Source of the DNA: Meandrina meandrites
Taxonomy: Eukaryota > Cnidaria > Anthozoa > Scleractinia > Meandrinidae
Reading direction: 5' to 3'
Assembly (NCBI GenBank): GCA_963693305.1
Contig: OY855906.1
Location: 8,958,102-9,022,101 of the forward strand
Length of the DNA: 64,000 nt
Positions 36,825 through 49,555 of the stretch are shown here, in pieces. A program made the position numbers and the translations under genes. Position 1 is the first letter of the stretch. Each line of letters opens with the position of its first letter. Under the pieces are notes generated by a model. That model searched no databases. It was not told the origin of the DNA and saw only the letters and a program-made list of their open reading frames with translations.

Positions 36825-38830
36825 TAACGTGGGAAGCAAAGCTTTTATAGATCTTCCAATTTATAAAAACAAGGGTTGAAACAATTTGTACCTTGTGTCA
36901 TCACGAGAAAAAATAAAGAGAAATTTATTTATCAATGAGAGTTCTTTGTGTTGGAGAGTACAATTGTATGAATTGCGGTTTTGGGTGAAAACATTAAGTC
37001 CTGTGCGGGAAAAATCAGCTACAAATGGATTGCACATGGTTTGGAAGATTATCCTTTCGTGACCATCGTGTTATCTCTTTTCCTGAGCGATTAAATTGCA
37101 TTTTTAGTCATACCTTCCAGGTTTCTTTGAATACAATAAAACTAAACTTGAAGTCATGTTGCATTTTGAGTTTCTATTCTTTTGGCAGGTAACGAATTCA
37201 AATAAATTTCCCATTTATCACTTTTAATGAGCCACCAAACATTTGAGTGTAAAATGAATTAGCAATTTTTCCGTGGATTGGTTAAATCTATAAAGCGGAA
37301 AGGTGTATTCCAGGGAAATAACCAGACTCGCCAACGAAGCTGCATTAAAATCAATCATGCTACTGAATGGACAAGAATGCTGTATTATCTAAGAGTGTTT
37401 TTGACCCAGGTCGACAAGTCCTTGACATATTTTTGGCTGCGACGGAATAGTAAAGACAGGTGGCTGTTTCTTGGTGAATGGAAGTTGTCACGTGATCAAC
37501 CACTGAATGGAAAGCCCGCGGCCTGTTTATTTACGGTCACTCTATGTTTGTCGCGTTCGCCAATCAAATCTCGGAGCTAATTATGAGAATTTTATTAGCT
37601 CTCTGGGAGGTGAACCTTTTAGCTTGTGCGTAAATTTTTATTCATGAAACAAGATTCTCAAACCACGAAACATGATATGAATATATTGAGAAATGAGGAT
37701 TTAGTTTGTCGCTTTCTTTGTGTTTGACTCGCCACTAAGCGTTTACCTTTTCTGGATTCACCATGGACGATGTCTTCTTCATCGTCATAAGATAGAACAC
37801 AGGGCTTTAGTGTCACACTTAGTTAAGACGACCCTGAAATGCAAAGAATCACGTTTACCATCTTGTTAAAGTTTAATTGATTATCGGTTAGGTACTTTGA
37901 AAATTTCGAGCATCCGGAAATAAAGCCTTCGTTTCGGCGAGTATCGTTTCTAAATCGAGCTAATTAGTATATCTGACTCCAGCTTTGTGCTTTCGAGATA
38001 TAAACTATCTCATTGAAGCCAAAGTAAAGGCTTCGTTTTTTGATGAGAAATTTCCAAAGTAAAAACAAACGCTGGTTGTTTTGCACTTTTTGTTTACAGA
38101 AGTAGTTTATTGGGGTGTGGCCGCGAACCCATCTAAGAAAGACAGTAACAATGGCTCTTGAGATGAAAATAGTCACCTGTAAAAGCAGGACCTAAACCAC
38201 CAGCACCGTATTGAGTTTGCACAATCATATAAATGTCGCAAATTGTATTTTTATGCAACGCTACGTCCTGTCTACGCGACGGCGTCACGCTCAGGGGAGC
38301 TAGAAAACGCACAAGCTGACAATTTTGCTTCGACTATGTAAGAATTCTATACACACGCGTCTTTTAATTTTGTTTCATCATATTTTCTTTTACGATGCGT
38401 TGACATGTTTTATGTGTCATATATTTTCCCATGCACCACGTGCCCCTATGGCATTGCACACTGACCCCCGATACTTCAAGATTAGTTCTGAACATCTATT
38501 CAAAGGGCAACTTATTATTTCTCTGCCAGTTTATAAAAAAAATCGTTATCTTCTTAAACTTCTCTTATGCCATATCAAATTCGATAACTGTGTTTTTCTG
38601 ACTGATAAATTGTTTATATGACGACCTATCAAAATATAAAAATATTTGCGTGCATTGTGTGCCGATATTAATTACCTCAAGCTTGAGAAAGAAGCTCGAG
38701 AAGGAAGGAAGAAGGTATATGCATGCTGGACTGTTTGAACACAAAGACTGTTTAAGTATTGCTACTGGATTTATTTTGGCGGAAACTGGTTCTTTCTTAT
38801 CTTTTTTGCGAAAATATGTTTTTGTTTTAT
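36825..38830. other. Intergenic, nothing firm
   Basis: Open frames at 37278-37580 (+) and 38325-38621 (+) lack domains. A minus-strand exon-like stretch at about 37765-37830, ending at a donor-like 'aaaag|gtaaac', contains an acidic SYDDEEDIV segment, but no partner exon was found. Confidence 0.35.
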
Positions 38831-38837
38831 CTTCTTT

Positions 38838-39066
38838 CATTCATTTTCATTCATTCATTCATTCATTCATTCATTCATTCGTTCGTTCGTTCGTTCGTTC
38901 GTTCGTTCGTTCGTTCGTTCGTTCATTTATTGTTCCTTTTCTTTCTTTCTTTCTTTCTTTTTTTTTAATATTCATTCACACACTACACACTATTTACAAT
39001 AAATGTTCACAATATAATTCTACGACACTTAATGACTTTCTTTCTTTCTTTCTTTCTTTCTTTTTT

Positions 39067-39137
<71 letters not shown>

Positions 39138-39143
39138 ATCTTT
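38838..39143. repeat. Compound tetranucleotide tract
   Basis: (ATTC)n at 38838-38879, (GTTC)n at 38880-38924, (TTTC)n at 38937-38960, a 75-base interruption, then (TTTC)n at 39037-39143. The 247-codon Phe/Leu/Ser frame across it (38650-39393) is a repeat artefact. Confidence 0.95.
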
Positions 39144-39149
39144 CATTGT

Positions 39150-40420
39150 TACTTGCTTGCTTGGAATTTGGTTTCAAAATAAGTATTGGCAAACTCCCAA
39201 AGTTTGTCGAGGTGCTAAGAATACGAGACCCTCGGAGACATTGCGAACAAACGAAAACGAAAAAACAATCAGATTTATCTCTGGCCAGCTTCCAAAAAAT
39301 TCACTTATTATACGTGGAGTGGTGATTATGGAGCTTCCACTTCAGATCATTCTAAAGTTTCAAGGGAGACTTCTACGCATACCTGCAGCTTAGCTAAGTT
39401 CCTTTCCTCCAAGTGGGATATAAGGCCCTGCTGCGTATGTCCATCTCAAGAATAATCTCAATCCGAATTTTCTTTGGACAAATATCTGTCATAATCTCGC
39501 GAGTTTGGTTCAGTTTGGGTGGCAGGTAATTGACGTACGATAACCTAGCAATGATGTAAATATCGGTAAAAGCTAGGAATTTGCCAGTTGTTAGTTTCAC
39601 TGTTGTTTGTTGGCTAAACATCTTGTTAACAGCGCTAGCTTCAAAGTTCCTCGAGTCTCAGTACTTGTTTTGTCTATCATCTCAAGAGATTTAAAGTGTA
39701 ACTTTAATTTAATTTGTATACAACATAAACACCACCTTTATAAACATATACAGTACTGTTTTCGTCAAATAAGCTATTGACGGATATATGTAGAGTATCG
39801 CACTCAGATTATTGAAACGTGTAAGATTTCAAAAAATTTTAACTTAATAATGGCAAAAAAAGCTTGCACTTTTCTAAAATTTTAGACAACGACAGCAGGT
39901 CTCGTTGTCTAGATAAGTCGATATTTGCATATCTATTCGCCGCCACCTAAATGAAACTAAACCCATTTCAATTAGCCATCTTTACGCGGGCCGCGTGTAC
40001 CTATTTTTGCACGACCTGTCCATTGTTAACAAGTTTTGCAAACAATTGGTAAATAGACCTCTTTAGGTGGCTGATAAATTAGGGGAAAATGACCGGGGCT
40101 GAAAGATTGTCCAAAAAAAAATGAACAGTTTACCTTAAAAGCGAAGCTTAAAGGGCAACTGTGAAGTTAATTCAGGATTAAATTAATTTCTACGGCGCAC
40201 TTGATCAGGTTAAAATGAAAGAAAAAATTACAGTGATAATCACAGCATAAAGTCACTAGTGAAAGAAACTGGAGTTATAACATGATTGGAATTACGTGCG
40301 AAGCTCATGGTTGGTGTAGCAGCACAAACAGACCTATCCTGGGGAATCTTGAACAGGAAAGGAAGAACTAAGCCGATAATAGGAAAGACCAATATTAAGA
40401 GTTTTACTCGCAAACAATTA
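39150..40420. other. Intergenic, nothing recognised
   Basis: No supported gene or element. Confidence 0.4.
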
Positions 40421-40426
40421 CAATAA

Positions 40427-40615
40427 GAGGCGCGGTTGCCTGGTAGTTAACGCACTGAACTCCGGAGCCGGAGTCCAGAACGAGTGGTCCGGAATCAAGC
40501 CCTGTTCGGAGTAATTGTGTTGGGTTCTTGACCAAGACACTTCACTCTCACAGTGCCTTTTAATTTTCAATAGGTGTTTTAAATAGGTATTGGTTAGCAT
40601 ATTTTTCCAGAGAGG
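40427..40615 (+). mobile_element. tRNA-derived SINE
   Basis: The head carries an A-box-like 'ggttgcctggtagttaacgc' and a B-box-like 'ggaatcaagcc'. The body contains 'gttgggttcttgaccaagac' followed by 'acttcactctcacagtgcc', the same body motif seen in the elements at 49860 and 56780. It ends next to a LINE-like tail. Confidence 0.7.
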
Positions 40616-40760
40616 AGTAAGTAAGTAAGTAAGTAATTTTAAGCCTTTATTTCATCAGGATAACTCTTTTAGCTTTACAATTAAAACTGATATCAACAGA
40701 GGCCCTGCTAAAACTAATACTAAAAGGAAAAGTACATTAAAAATCCTAAACCCTACAATA
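40616..40760 (-). mobile_element. 3' end of a LINE-like element
   Basis: On the minus strand the sequence ends 'gatgaaataaaggcttaaaa' followed by (TTAC)n. A polyadenylation-like motif just before a short tandem tail is typical of CR1/L2-type LINE 3' ends. The 5' part is not recognisable. Confidence 0.5.
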
Positions 40761-41039
40761 GTCGCTTCAAGCTACTAACATAGGGGACAAAAGTCGGCGT
40801 GATGGGCCACTAAGTTCGAACGCAGATATTACGTTTTTCCTTTTTCTTGCAACCAAATCGGTTGTAAAGCAATGCGTTCTCACACATGTAGTTGAAGCTG
40901 GTGTCAACTGGTGCCAAACTATCATTGATACCAGAACGTTGTTATCAAGCAGCAGCAGCAGCAGGCAGTCTCGGAGTTCTACCACAGCTGCTATAAGCCA
41001 AGAATCACCCATGCCTCGACAAGACTGTTAAAAGAAGGT

Positions 41040-42610
41040 CAGTGCACGTAAATTAACTTATTTCTATCTCTAATAGAGCTTATTTACATGGTGCGACTTT
41101 CTCGCATGCGACAAGCTTATGACGGACCGACGACATGACTTAGGACCCGGTCCTAAATGATTTACACGCGCGCGCGTTTGACGTAAGGGTGTGGTAGGTT
41201 GATTTACACGACGCGATTCGTGTTGTAGTCGTGGCGTAAGCATTTCACATGCGATAATTGTAGGCAAAATCGTACCCTCTAATTCGCCTCAAAGACTCCG
41301 AAATATAAATGCATTAAGTTTAAGCGCTTGGGACTAGCAGGAGCGGTAATGTTGCTAGCGTTTTTGAACATTTTGTGCGCGACATTGTATGCCACTCAAT
41401 TTCCGACGAAGAGACTTTGGTGCTGCGCTGGTTGTCAACTTAGCAATCAATTAGCATGAAAACAATAAGTGCTAGCACTTCTACGATGGGTGGCAGCACT
41501 TATTTGTGAAAAGAGCAAGTCAAAATTACCATATGGGAAATATTGTAAATACGTTCTGTAATATGGCTGCCGCTAGCAAGACTTGTTTTGCTGCCTTTAC
41601 ACTGTTACGGTTTCTCTGCCTCGATTGTGTTGCTAACCCTAAACCTAAGCTATTTCCGACCGTGGAAATTGAAGCCGTAGAGCCAAGCTATTGTTCTGGT
41701 CATGTTAATAACGGCTACAAAGGCCATGTCCAACTAGTTCAGGTCTAGTTCAATCAGTAAGAAACTCATTTCCTAACCAGAATATTTCCTATGTTTTATT
41801 GAATAACCCACGTCATATCTGCTAACTAAGTGTATTTAATTCAACTATAGCAATAAAAAATAGTATAAAAGATTCTTGCGTGCATGAAATTAAAATGAGT
41901 GGTTATGAGCCTTGCTACTGAGTAGATACTAGTAGCATTTACTTGTACTAACGTGACTACAACTATCGAAAGAACGGCGAAAAAGCAAGTCAAAACTGGT
42001 AAATATGGGCGGCACTTGTTGACTGTTCCACAGGTTTTTGAAATGTAAAACATGTTGCCGCCGAACATGTTGCTTTTCAAGCCATCACACGTTGTTGTGA
42101 CTTGCGTTGACTGCAATAACTTTCGTCCAACACTTCCCAGCTGGGTGGTCAAAAGGATTCAACATTTCAGTTCACTCAAAAGTGTTTCATTTTAGAAACT
42201 TTCTACGATCCTAATGTTTAGTTTTAATGTGTCCTGTTCATCATATTTATACGCCAACCGTTGACTTCTAGCACCTGTTGTTCTTACTGACAAGAACTGG
42301 CCATCTGCCCACCAGTTACAATAACCAAATGGCTTCTCAATCTAAAGAAACTAATTTTCCAATCAAAATACGTCTCGATAACCTAGCAGTTGTTAAGTCT
42401 AGTCTTCTTATTTGCACGTCGAGTTGATGCTTATCATCTCTTGGAATGTACATAACACTGGTAATGCTGATAAAGTTATTATTGAACAAATAGATGATCC
42501 ACACCAGCGTACCTTTGTGTTAATGTAGAAATTGGGTCAAATTTAGTCGTCGGTCAGTGACAATTTCAGCTCTGCGATAAAACAAGAAGTACAGCCGAAC
42601 GTCTCTTCAT
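41040..42610. other. Intergenic, one weak small ORF
   Basis: An ATG at 41563 opens 61 codons with a hydrophobic N-terminal stretch (CFAAFTLLRFLCLDCVA), and an AATAAA lies at 41852. The hydrophobic stretch contains Arg and Asp, so a secretion signal is doubtful. Nothing else is nameable. Confidence 0.25.
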
Positions 42611-42613
42611 TGA

Positions 42614-43111
42614 TTATAATAACCCAGGTGTCATTGTATGGGGAGGAGGTGGGAGGGGGAGGGGGGTATTAACACTGTCTAGGTAAGTGTATGGTTGGCG
42701 CTTAAGAAGGGGACAAAAGAACAAAAGAATCCCTGGGCCGGGTTGCATAAAGCAACTTAAGATAAAGTGGGATTTTGTGCAACTGTGTGCCTCTGTGTTC
42801 CAAAGGTTTTTTCGCACGGGCGTTGTTCCATCCATAATAGTGTGCAAAATGGCCTTCGGGAACACAGGTAATAGCTGACGATCGAGGGTTCGCTGCTGTA
42901 GAGAGGAACAGCTATTAGAGGGTAGACTGCAATATGTCCGATCTTGCAACCGTTCACTCATCCTTGCTACGTCATCACTGGCTAAAGATTCACTTCCCCT
43001 TATAGCACTGCAATTAGAGGGATAGTTTTCAAGGTTTGTCAATTTCTGTTCAGTTTTCATCCTGACAACATCATCTTTTAATTGAAATGGCCACGTGACA
43101 ACCCGTTCCAA
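42614..43111 (-). CDS. 165-aa ORF, unrecognised (weak)
   Basis: A single minus-strand frame with ordinary amino-acid composition over its first 110 residues (for example SLASDDVARMSERLQDR). It degenerates into a proline run over the GA-rich tract at 42640-42665. No domain is recognised. There is no supporting promoter or polyadenylation evidence. It could be an exon, transposon debris or noise. Confidence 0.2.
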   Translation of the reverse strand: MERVVTWPFQLKDDVVRMKTEQKLTNLENYPSNCSAIRGSESLASDDVARMSERLQDRTYCSLPSNSCSSLQQRTLDRQLLPVFPKAILHTIMDGTTPVRKNLWNTEAHSCTKSHFILSCFMQPGPGILLFFCPLLKRQPYTYLDSVNTPLPLPPPPHTMTPGLL

Positions 43112-43119
43112 AGGCCCTG

Positions 43120-44930
43120 TCGCTTTTATTCGACTGGTTTGAATAGCTTAGGAGTAAAACCAGTTTAAATGTTTAATAACTTACATACTATAAATATATT
43201 CATCAAGACATTTTAATTTGAAAAGTTTTGAACAAGGTTTTGCTATAGTTTTGAAACGGTTACTACACGCGTGCGTAAATACATGTCAAAAATCTGAAAT
43301 AACATAATTTTTAAATACAATATAATTAGGATAACAAAACAACACTACACCAAAAAACTATAATGATAAGTCAAAGTAACTGTAAGATTATTTTGCTATA
43401 GAGCGTTTTCACGCGACGTCAGCTCTAAAAGTACAAATATTTATATAAACGGTCTGACGTGGGCTTAATTGAAGTGCATACTAGGTCAGGTAATAACTGT
43501 TCAGCAATTCCTTTTTAATTTTAACGGCAATCACGGTAAAGGTAGATATCTTTCAATTCCCTGTTCCGATTTACGCATTGCACTGAGGAAGCAAAATGGC
43601 TCATCAGTGCCCACAACTTCACTTTAAGGAGAAACCCTAAGAACGAGGTTGCAATGTCGGCGATTAAGTAATATAGATTTAGCCAAGTCTGAAAGCGGAG
43701 CTCCACATATACATTTTTTGCTGGTTCTTAATAATTTGTAAAAAAAAAAATACTCTCGTTGAAAATACTGTCATTGAAGTTAAAACGCAACTACTCAAAA
43801 AGATTCCATAGCCTGGCAAAATCCTGTACCCTAGATGGGAAAAATATAGGACTTGAGCTCGCGATCCAATGGAAAGCGGTCAACTTCAAAAAACACGTAA
43901 CCTTGATGAGTTCTACACCTGAGCCGATATGACCATGTGATACTCGTCAGCGGATACCTTGCTTTGACAGCTGTCAATTAGCCATAACATGGATGTCCAA
44001 TGTAAAAGATGTAACAAGGCGGCATGCCTAGGTCAACCTATTTCTGGAGTATGGCCGCCATGTTGCGCTACGTCGTACGTACGTACGTAAGTACGAACAT
44101 AGGGCGCACGTGCCCGCGAACCATGCGCTAGCCATGACGACCATGAAAGCTCAAATGTATGCTATGCATGCATGGTTCTCCTATTTTTATGGTTATGGGG
44201 CTCCGATTGGGGCAGATGGAGCTCCTCTATAAAGCACCAGGAGTATTACTCCCCCTGAATAGGATACTAGCCCATTGCACGTTTTATTATTTTTTTGTCA
44301 GACCGCCGTGTCTCCTAATGACATCCATATAATAATGTGTAATCTTCGATCAGATTCTGATCGCACGTTAATATAATAGTAGCAAGAATACACTTATCCT
44401 GTGCGTATGATTACTAACAAAATATACTTTCTGGTGAAGTAAACTATCACAACCGAGTTAACCCTCAGACGTACAAGGGGGGTTGGATGCTCTCCCCCCA
44501 CCAGTGGTTTTTCGTACTTTTGAAAATGGGATTTACTCTATGATTCAGAAACTGTTCATTCATCAAGGCGGGAGGTTTGTTCTGTTAACTATGTTTCCAT
44601 GATTTTTGACGTTGCCATAAGTCATATGACGTCACAGCCGCCAACAATTGTGTAATCTTGCAAAGTGTGCTACGGGCTTTCTACTTAAGGCAAAATTATT
44701 TTGCAATGGAGGGGTCCTTTCACGCCCTCCATTTTGTACCACGGTTGGGGTATGAATTTGCTTGTATTCCCGAGGGTTAGGATATGCTAGCTTGACTCCA
44801 TGCACCCTTACAGGTTGTTATGGCAATGTTTCCATACGAGTTCATTTGAATTACTGTTCCAGGCCTCCTGATTTATGCCTATGGGATGATGAAAATGACA
44901 CCAGCTGACACCAGCTGCAGTACTTACTAT
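43120..44930. other. Intergenic, SINE fragment and a TRPA polyA candidate
   Basis: At about 44244-44275 'actccccctgaataggat' resembles the tail of the SINE at 49860-50143, so it is probably a fragment of the same family. A 'cgtacgtacgtac' run lies at about 44071. On the minus strand AATAAA occurs at 44288-44283, about 650 bases past the TRPA stop codon. Confidence 0.4.
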
Positions 44931-44933
44931 TAC

Positions 44934-45150
44934 CTACTCCGTAATTTTTAACCTTTCAGCCATGGCCTTTAGAAGTTTGCCTTGCGCCTCCACAGTGGCC
45001 TGGAGTTTTTGAATGCTCTCTTCCTGTTTTTCGTCTCTTATTTGTTCATATTGAATCCACTCCTCTGGGGTATTCATACCGGACTGTTTGTGACTTAGAA
45101 GCATATCCCAGAAATCTCGATCAGTGAGATCAGCACCAGCAAGGGCAACC
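44934..45150 (-). CDS. TRPA last exon: C-terminal coiled coil
   Basis: Acceptor tcccaag|g fits the phase of the preceding donor after a 3.8-kb intron. It encodes 71 residues after the split codon and ends LKITE-stop. The stretch around EEWIQYEQIRDEKQEESIQK and the following heptads is predicted to be a coiled coil, the expected tetramerisation element. It was assigned by phase and character, as sequence in this region is poorly conserved. Confidence 0.8.
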
Positions 45151-48100
45151 CTTGGGAGTAAAAAACGTCAATTTATCAAAAGAAGATAACATAATTATTG
45201 CGGCAAATACGGTCACCTCTCTCAAAGATGCACTACTTTTTTAACTTTTCTTGTATGATTTTTTCCACAGTCACATATTTACAAAAGTTGATTAAATTCT
45301 AACTACATTGAGTTGAAGTAAATTAAATAACATTAGTTACAGTTCACAGAAGTTCTATAATAAATTGCCGCATTCTATTATTGTTCTGTTATTCCTATAA
45401 TTACTGTTGTATTGCTCCATTATTGTTCTTCATCATTCCATTATTGTACTAATTACAGATGTAATTAGATTTGACGTCATTGCGTAATTATTAGTTAATT
45501 ACATTTGTTTCCTCAAACATGCACCATTTTTTTCGTAAACAAATTCGTATTATATGACTTAAAAGAAATATACTTTTCGGTTTGGTCATTTTTTAACAAA
45601 TTATCGTTTTGAAGTGGCCCAAAGAAGGTTTAGTTTCTTTGCACCGACACTTCCAGAAATACGACTTCCCTAAAATTAACATGTAATTGATTAGATCCAT
45701 CTCCTCGTTTGAAAATCCTAAACGTCACTATATGCTAATAAGAGGCTCCTGCAACGGCTAAGTTTGTTTAAAATTTTGTTATCTGACCTCATTCCAAAAA
45801 GAGGTTGAAAAAGAACAGCCAAAGAAAATATGGAATGTATTTTCAGTAGTCTGGAAAATGAACTTCTTACTGTAACAGTCAACATGGTTACGCCTGGTTC
45901 ACACCAGCGACATAACGACATAACGACTTGGACATTAGGACATAAAGAAAAGATCAGTTTTTTCTCTATGTCGTTATGCTTGTGTCATTATGTTTCAGGC
46001 GTAATGTTTAATGTAGTTCATTGACACTTGTGACATAAAATACCAACGTGAAGTGTTTTCATATTTGCGTGACCTTGCGGTTATGCCGTTATGTCGCTAG
46101 TGTCAACCAGGCCTTAGTTGGCTGGTTTTGGCCAAATTTCATTTGTTTTTCTCTAACACCACTTGCGTTGGTAGTAAGGGTGAACGCCTTAGAGAGAGCT
46201 CGCTGTTCTCCGCATTTCCAACCATAAATTCCGATTGAGAACAATTTCCGGTTTATAACCATGCATTCGTTGCCCTTTACATGTACGATTTCTTTAGGAA
46301 TGTTTATCCACTCTGGGTTATGAGTCACATTCAAGGGTACGTTCTGTAGGCCTTCTCAGCGACTTCCAGTTTCTGATTGTAAACATTTCCGTCAAAGCTA
46401 ATGCAATAAAACAACGCCATACTCGTGTGAATTTCACCGCGGTCTTGCGACGACCTGGGCAAATCACACATACGTAAAGACCCCTAGACTAAAATTCGCA
46501 GCCAAATAGAAAGAGTATGTTGTGGTTCACTAAGTTTTTCTAGTTGAGTAAAATATAATATTAGTTAGCTTCATGTTTTTTCGCGAAAATTCTGTACAGG
46601 GGAGCTCATGCCTTCAACTTGAAGTAAAGTCGTCGAAACAACGGAATTGTCAAAGCTAGGTACGATCAAAAGCCTCTTTGTTACTACGACTATTTTGCAC
46701 GATGAAGTACAGGCATGAACAGCAGTACGAGCAGGAAAAATGAAAATTTGGTGGTGTACCAAAAACAATTTTTTTCTTGTATCTCTAAACCTCTCAAATC
46801 GCTATCCCGATTCCGCAAGACAATGTATGTAGCGCTGTACACACATGAACGCATTGCGGACCTATGTGTTAAGTCAGCTCAATGCTGGTTCTTACTTGGT
46901 GTAGAAGACACAGTTCACCTATAACAATAGAGAACAAAGTACAAAAGAACGAGGAATACAATAAAAACAATAGGTTTTGCGAGGCAGTATTCTATTATGA
47001 CGTGAACTCTGTCTTGTACACCAAGAAGGAGCCTCAATGAGTTGGTATATTGTATTAGAAAGCAGGGAAGGCGAGAGTTCAACCCACGAGCGGGCACTGA
47101 AGTGGTTTTTCTTTCTTTTTTTCTTTCTTTCTTTTTCTTTTTCCTCCAAGAAGCTACTTAGAGCTTCCCATTTACAATTTTGATCAATGCATTCACGCAT
47201 TGCATGCGCTATGTTATTAAAACCCACGCTTGCCTGGAGCCCGCGTTCATTTCGCAACAACGACACCAAATGCTTTCTAGGTAATGTTTTGAAACAATTC
47301 AAATATTAAGAAAATGATCCTTGCTGCGCATGAGTTTTCGCGTCATTTAGCGCGTGCACGAGCGCGCGCGCACACACAACATTATGGCTTTTCTTTCAGG
47401 TTAAGCTCAGAAGAGAAATAAATGGTCATTTTCTTCTAAACGAGCACGGTGACCCCCATTTTTTAATGCATAAATTTAAAATACATCCGGTTGACTACAA
47501 TATATTGCAATTTAAAGAAAAGTTAAATACTCTACTTTGAGATATTTTTATTTGAATGCTTTAAAAAGTACGTTTTGAGCTAGTGCTGCTTACGCACGCA
47601 CGAAGCAAAATCCTTAATTTCTTTCATAATCTCAATTCCAGTTTAATTAAAATAGTTTATTATGTAAGATTAAAGTCTATTTCGTTGAACTGCTTCAATA
47701 TTTTAACGCTAGAAATGATTTTTTCTAGAAATGATAGTTCCCTTTTCGGATTATGAGGGTTTCTAGTATGAACCTCGTTGGTCATATGTTTACTATAATA
47801 GCCATCCAGATTGCACAAAAACGAGCACGGTGACCCCCATTTTTTATTGCATTTTTGTAACGCTCATAACATAGTTATGAACTGGACAAAGTCTTAGAAA
47901 ATTCTAAAGACTCCTTCTATTTCAGTGGAATCACCTTAAGGTGGCTTACTACAGTTTTTACGAGGCAAGAGCGCGCGCTATGATTCGGCTGCCTGACGTC
48001 AATATCGCTCGCGCTCGCAAAACTTTCGCGAGCAACACTGAAGAAAACAAAAACTAGTTTGAGCCCTTTATTCGAAAGTTAATCGTTTCAGAAAGTTTCA

Positions 48101-49472
48101 GAAGGTTTTTAGACATGTCATAGGACGAAAACAATACTACAGATAGGTTGATAAACAACCGACGGACGAGTTCTAATTCGCTTTTTTCATCGCTCATAAC
48201 GTGTGGCGTCATACGAGCGCGCGCTCAAATAAAAGGGCATGCGCAATTATTCGATTCTTGTCGGAGGTCGTAAAAACCTAACTTCGGCTCAAAATTTCTC
48301 AAAAACCAACCGTACGACCCATAATGAAATTTTCACAATTAAATTTTTCGGGTGAATCGCGTCAACTGCCAAAATCTAAAAAAAATCTGTAAGACAGATT
48401 TTGAGCTATTTTTAAAATAGGAAAACACACATTTTCCTATTTTGCAAAATATCTGTCTTACAGATTTTTAATTTCTTTTGCATGAATGTTTTATCTAGTC
48501 CAATTTCTATTTTCTGAATTTTTGAGGTAGGGTCGTACGGGTAGATTTTGAGAAAAACGCCATTGAAACTGCTAGTGCCTAGTCTCCTCTTAAGCACTCG
48601 GATACTCATTTTGGCTGTTTATTAGCATCTATATTGCTCAAATGTCGCATATATTGGTTGTAGGATGCAACAGACAATAATAAGTGAAAGTTAAAACCTT
48701 TCTGGACATTTTATTAAAGAGTTAAAAGCTGGGCTCATTTACCCCCTCAAAACTGTAGTAAGCCACCTTAATTTCATCTTTGACAAGTTAAGTTATGCAT
48801 TGGTCAGCGGAATTACAAACAAGAGTCTACGACCCAAGGATCGACCGACCGACATCCGTTCGTCTACAATACTCCTATTTTGCATTCTACAAAATAGTCG
48901 TAAAAAGGGTTCTAGGTTGGTGCGCAAATCTCTCATTAAACTTATCAGTTGTTGTATGAAAATAAATATTTTCCTTACCTTTTGAAGAAACTATTTTGGT
49001 TTAGTTTTATTTCCAGAGTGCTTCTGTGTATTCGCCGCAAAATGAACCTTGGGTAGGATTTCATAATGTGGTTAACCAATAACACTTGGTCTATTAAAGC
49101 TCGTAAACTTGCCGTCTTCTTGATAGCCTCGATGTCACCAACCGCCAGACCAACCTGAAGATCATTTATGAAATACCACACTTAATGACAAAATTATAGT
49201 TGTTTGTAAATGATTTATCATTAGCTAACCGCTTCACCTGCCTGCCGACTGAGACAACAACTTCTTCAGAAACAAAATCGCTTTTTTTCATTAAATAACT
49301 AACGATATGTATTTTTCAAGGATAAGCATGTGGAAAGTGCAGTTTATCGATCCGGAATTTTCTTGGGCTTGTTGTTATGCAGTCCTACGACTGAAGGGGT
49401 TACCCAGTGTAAATATCGATTATCGTTATCATTATCATTATCATTATCATTATCATTATCATTATCATTATC

Positions 49473-49555
<83 letters not shown>

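Noticed and set aside
38650..39393. 247-codon open frame rich in Phe, Leu and Ser
   Set aside because: Produced by tetranucleotide repeats, whose 4-base unit gives the same low-complexity peptide in several frames.
41070..41290. Inverted-repeat element around 'ttacatggtgcgactt' and 'catttcacatgcgata'
   Set aside because: The ends do not match well enough and no target duplication could be read.
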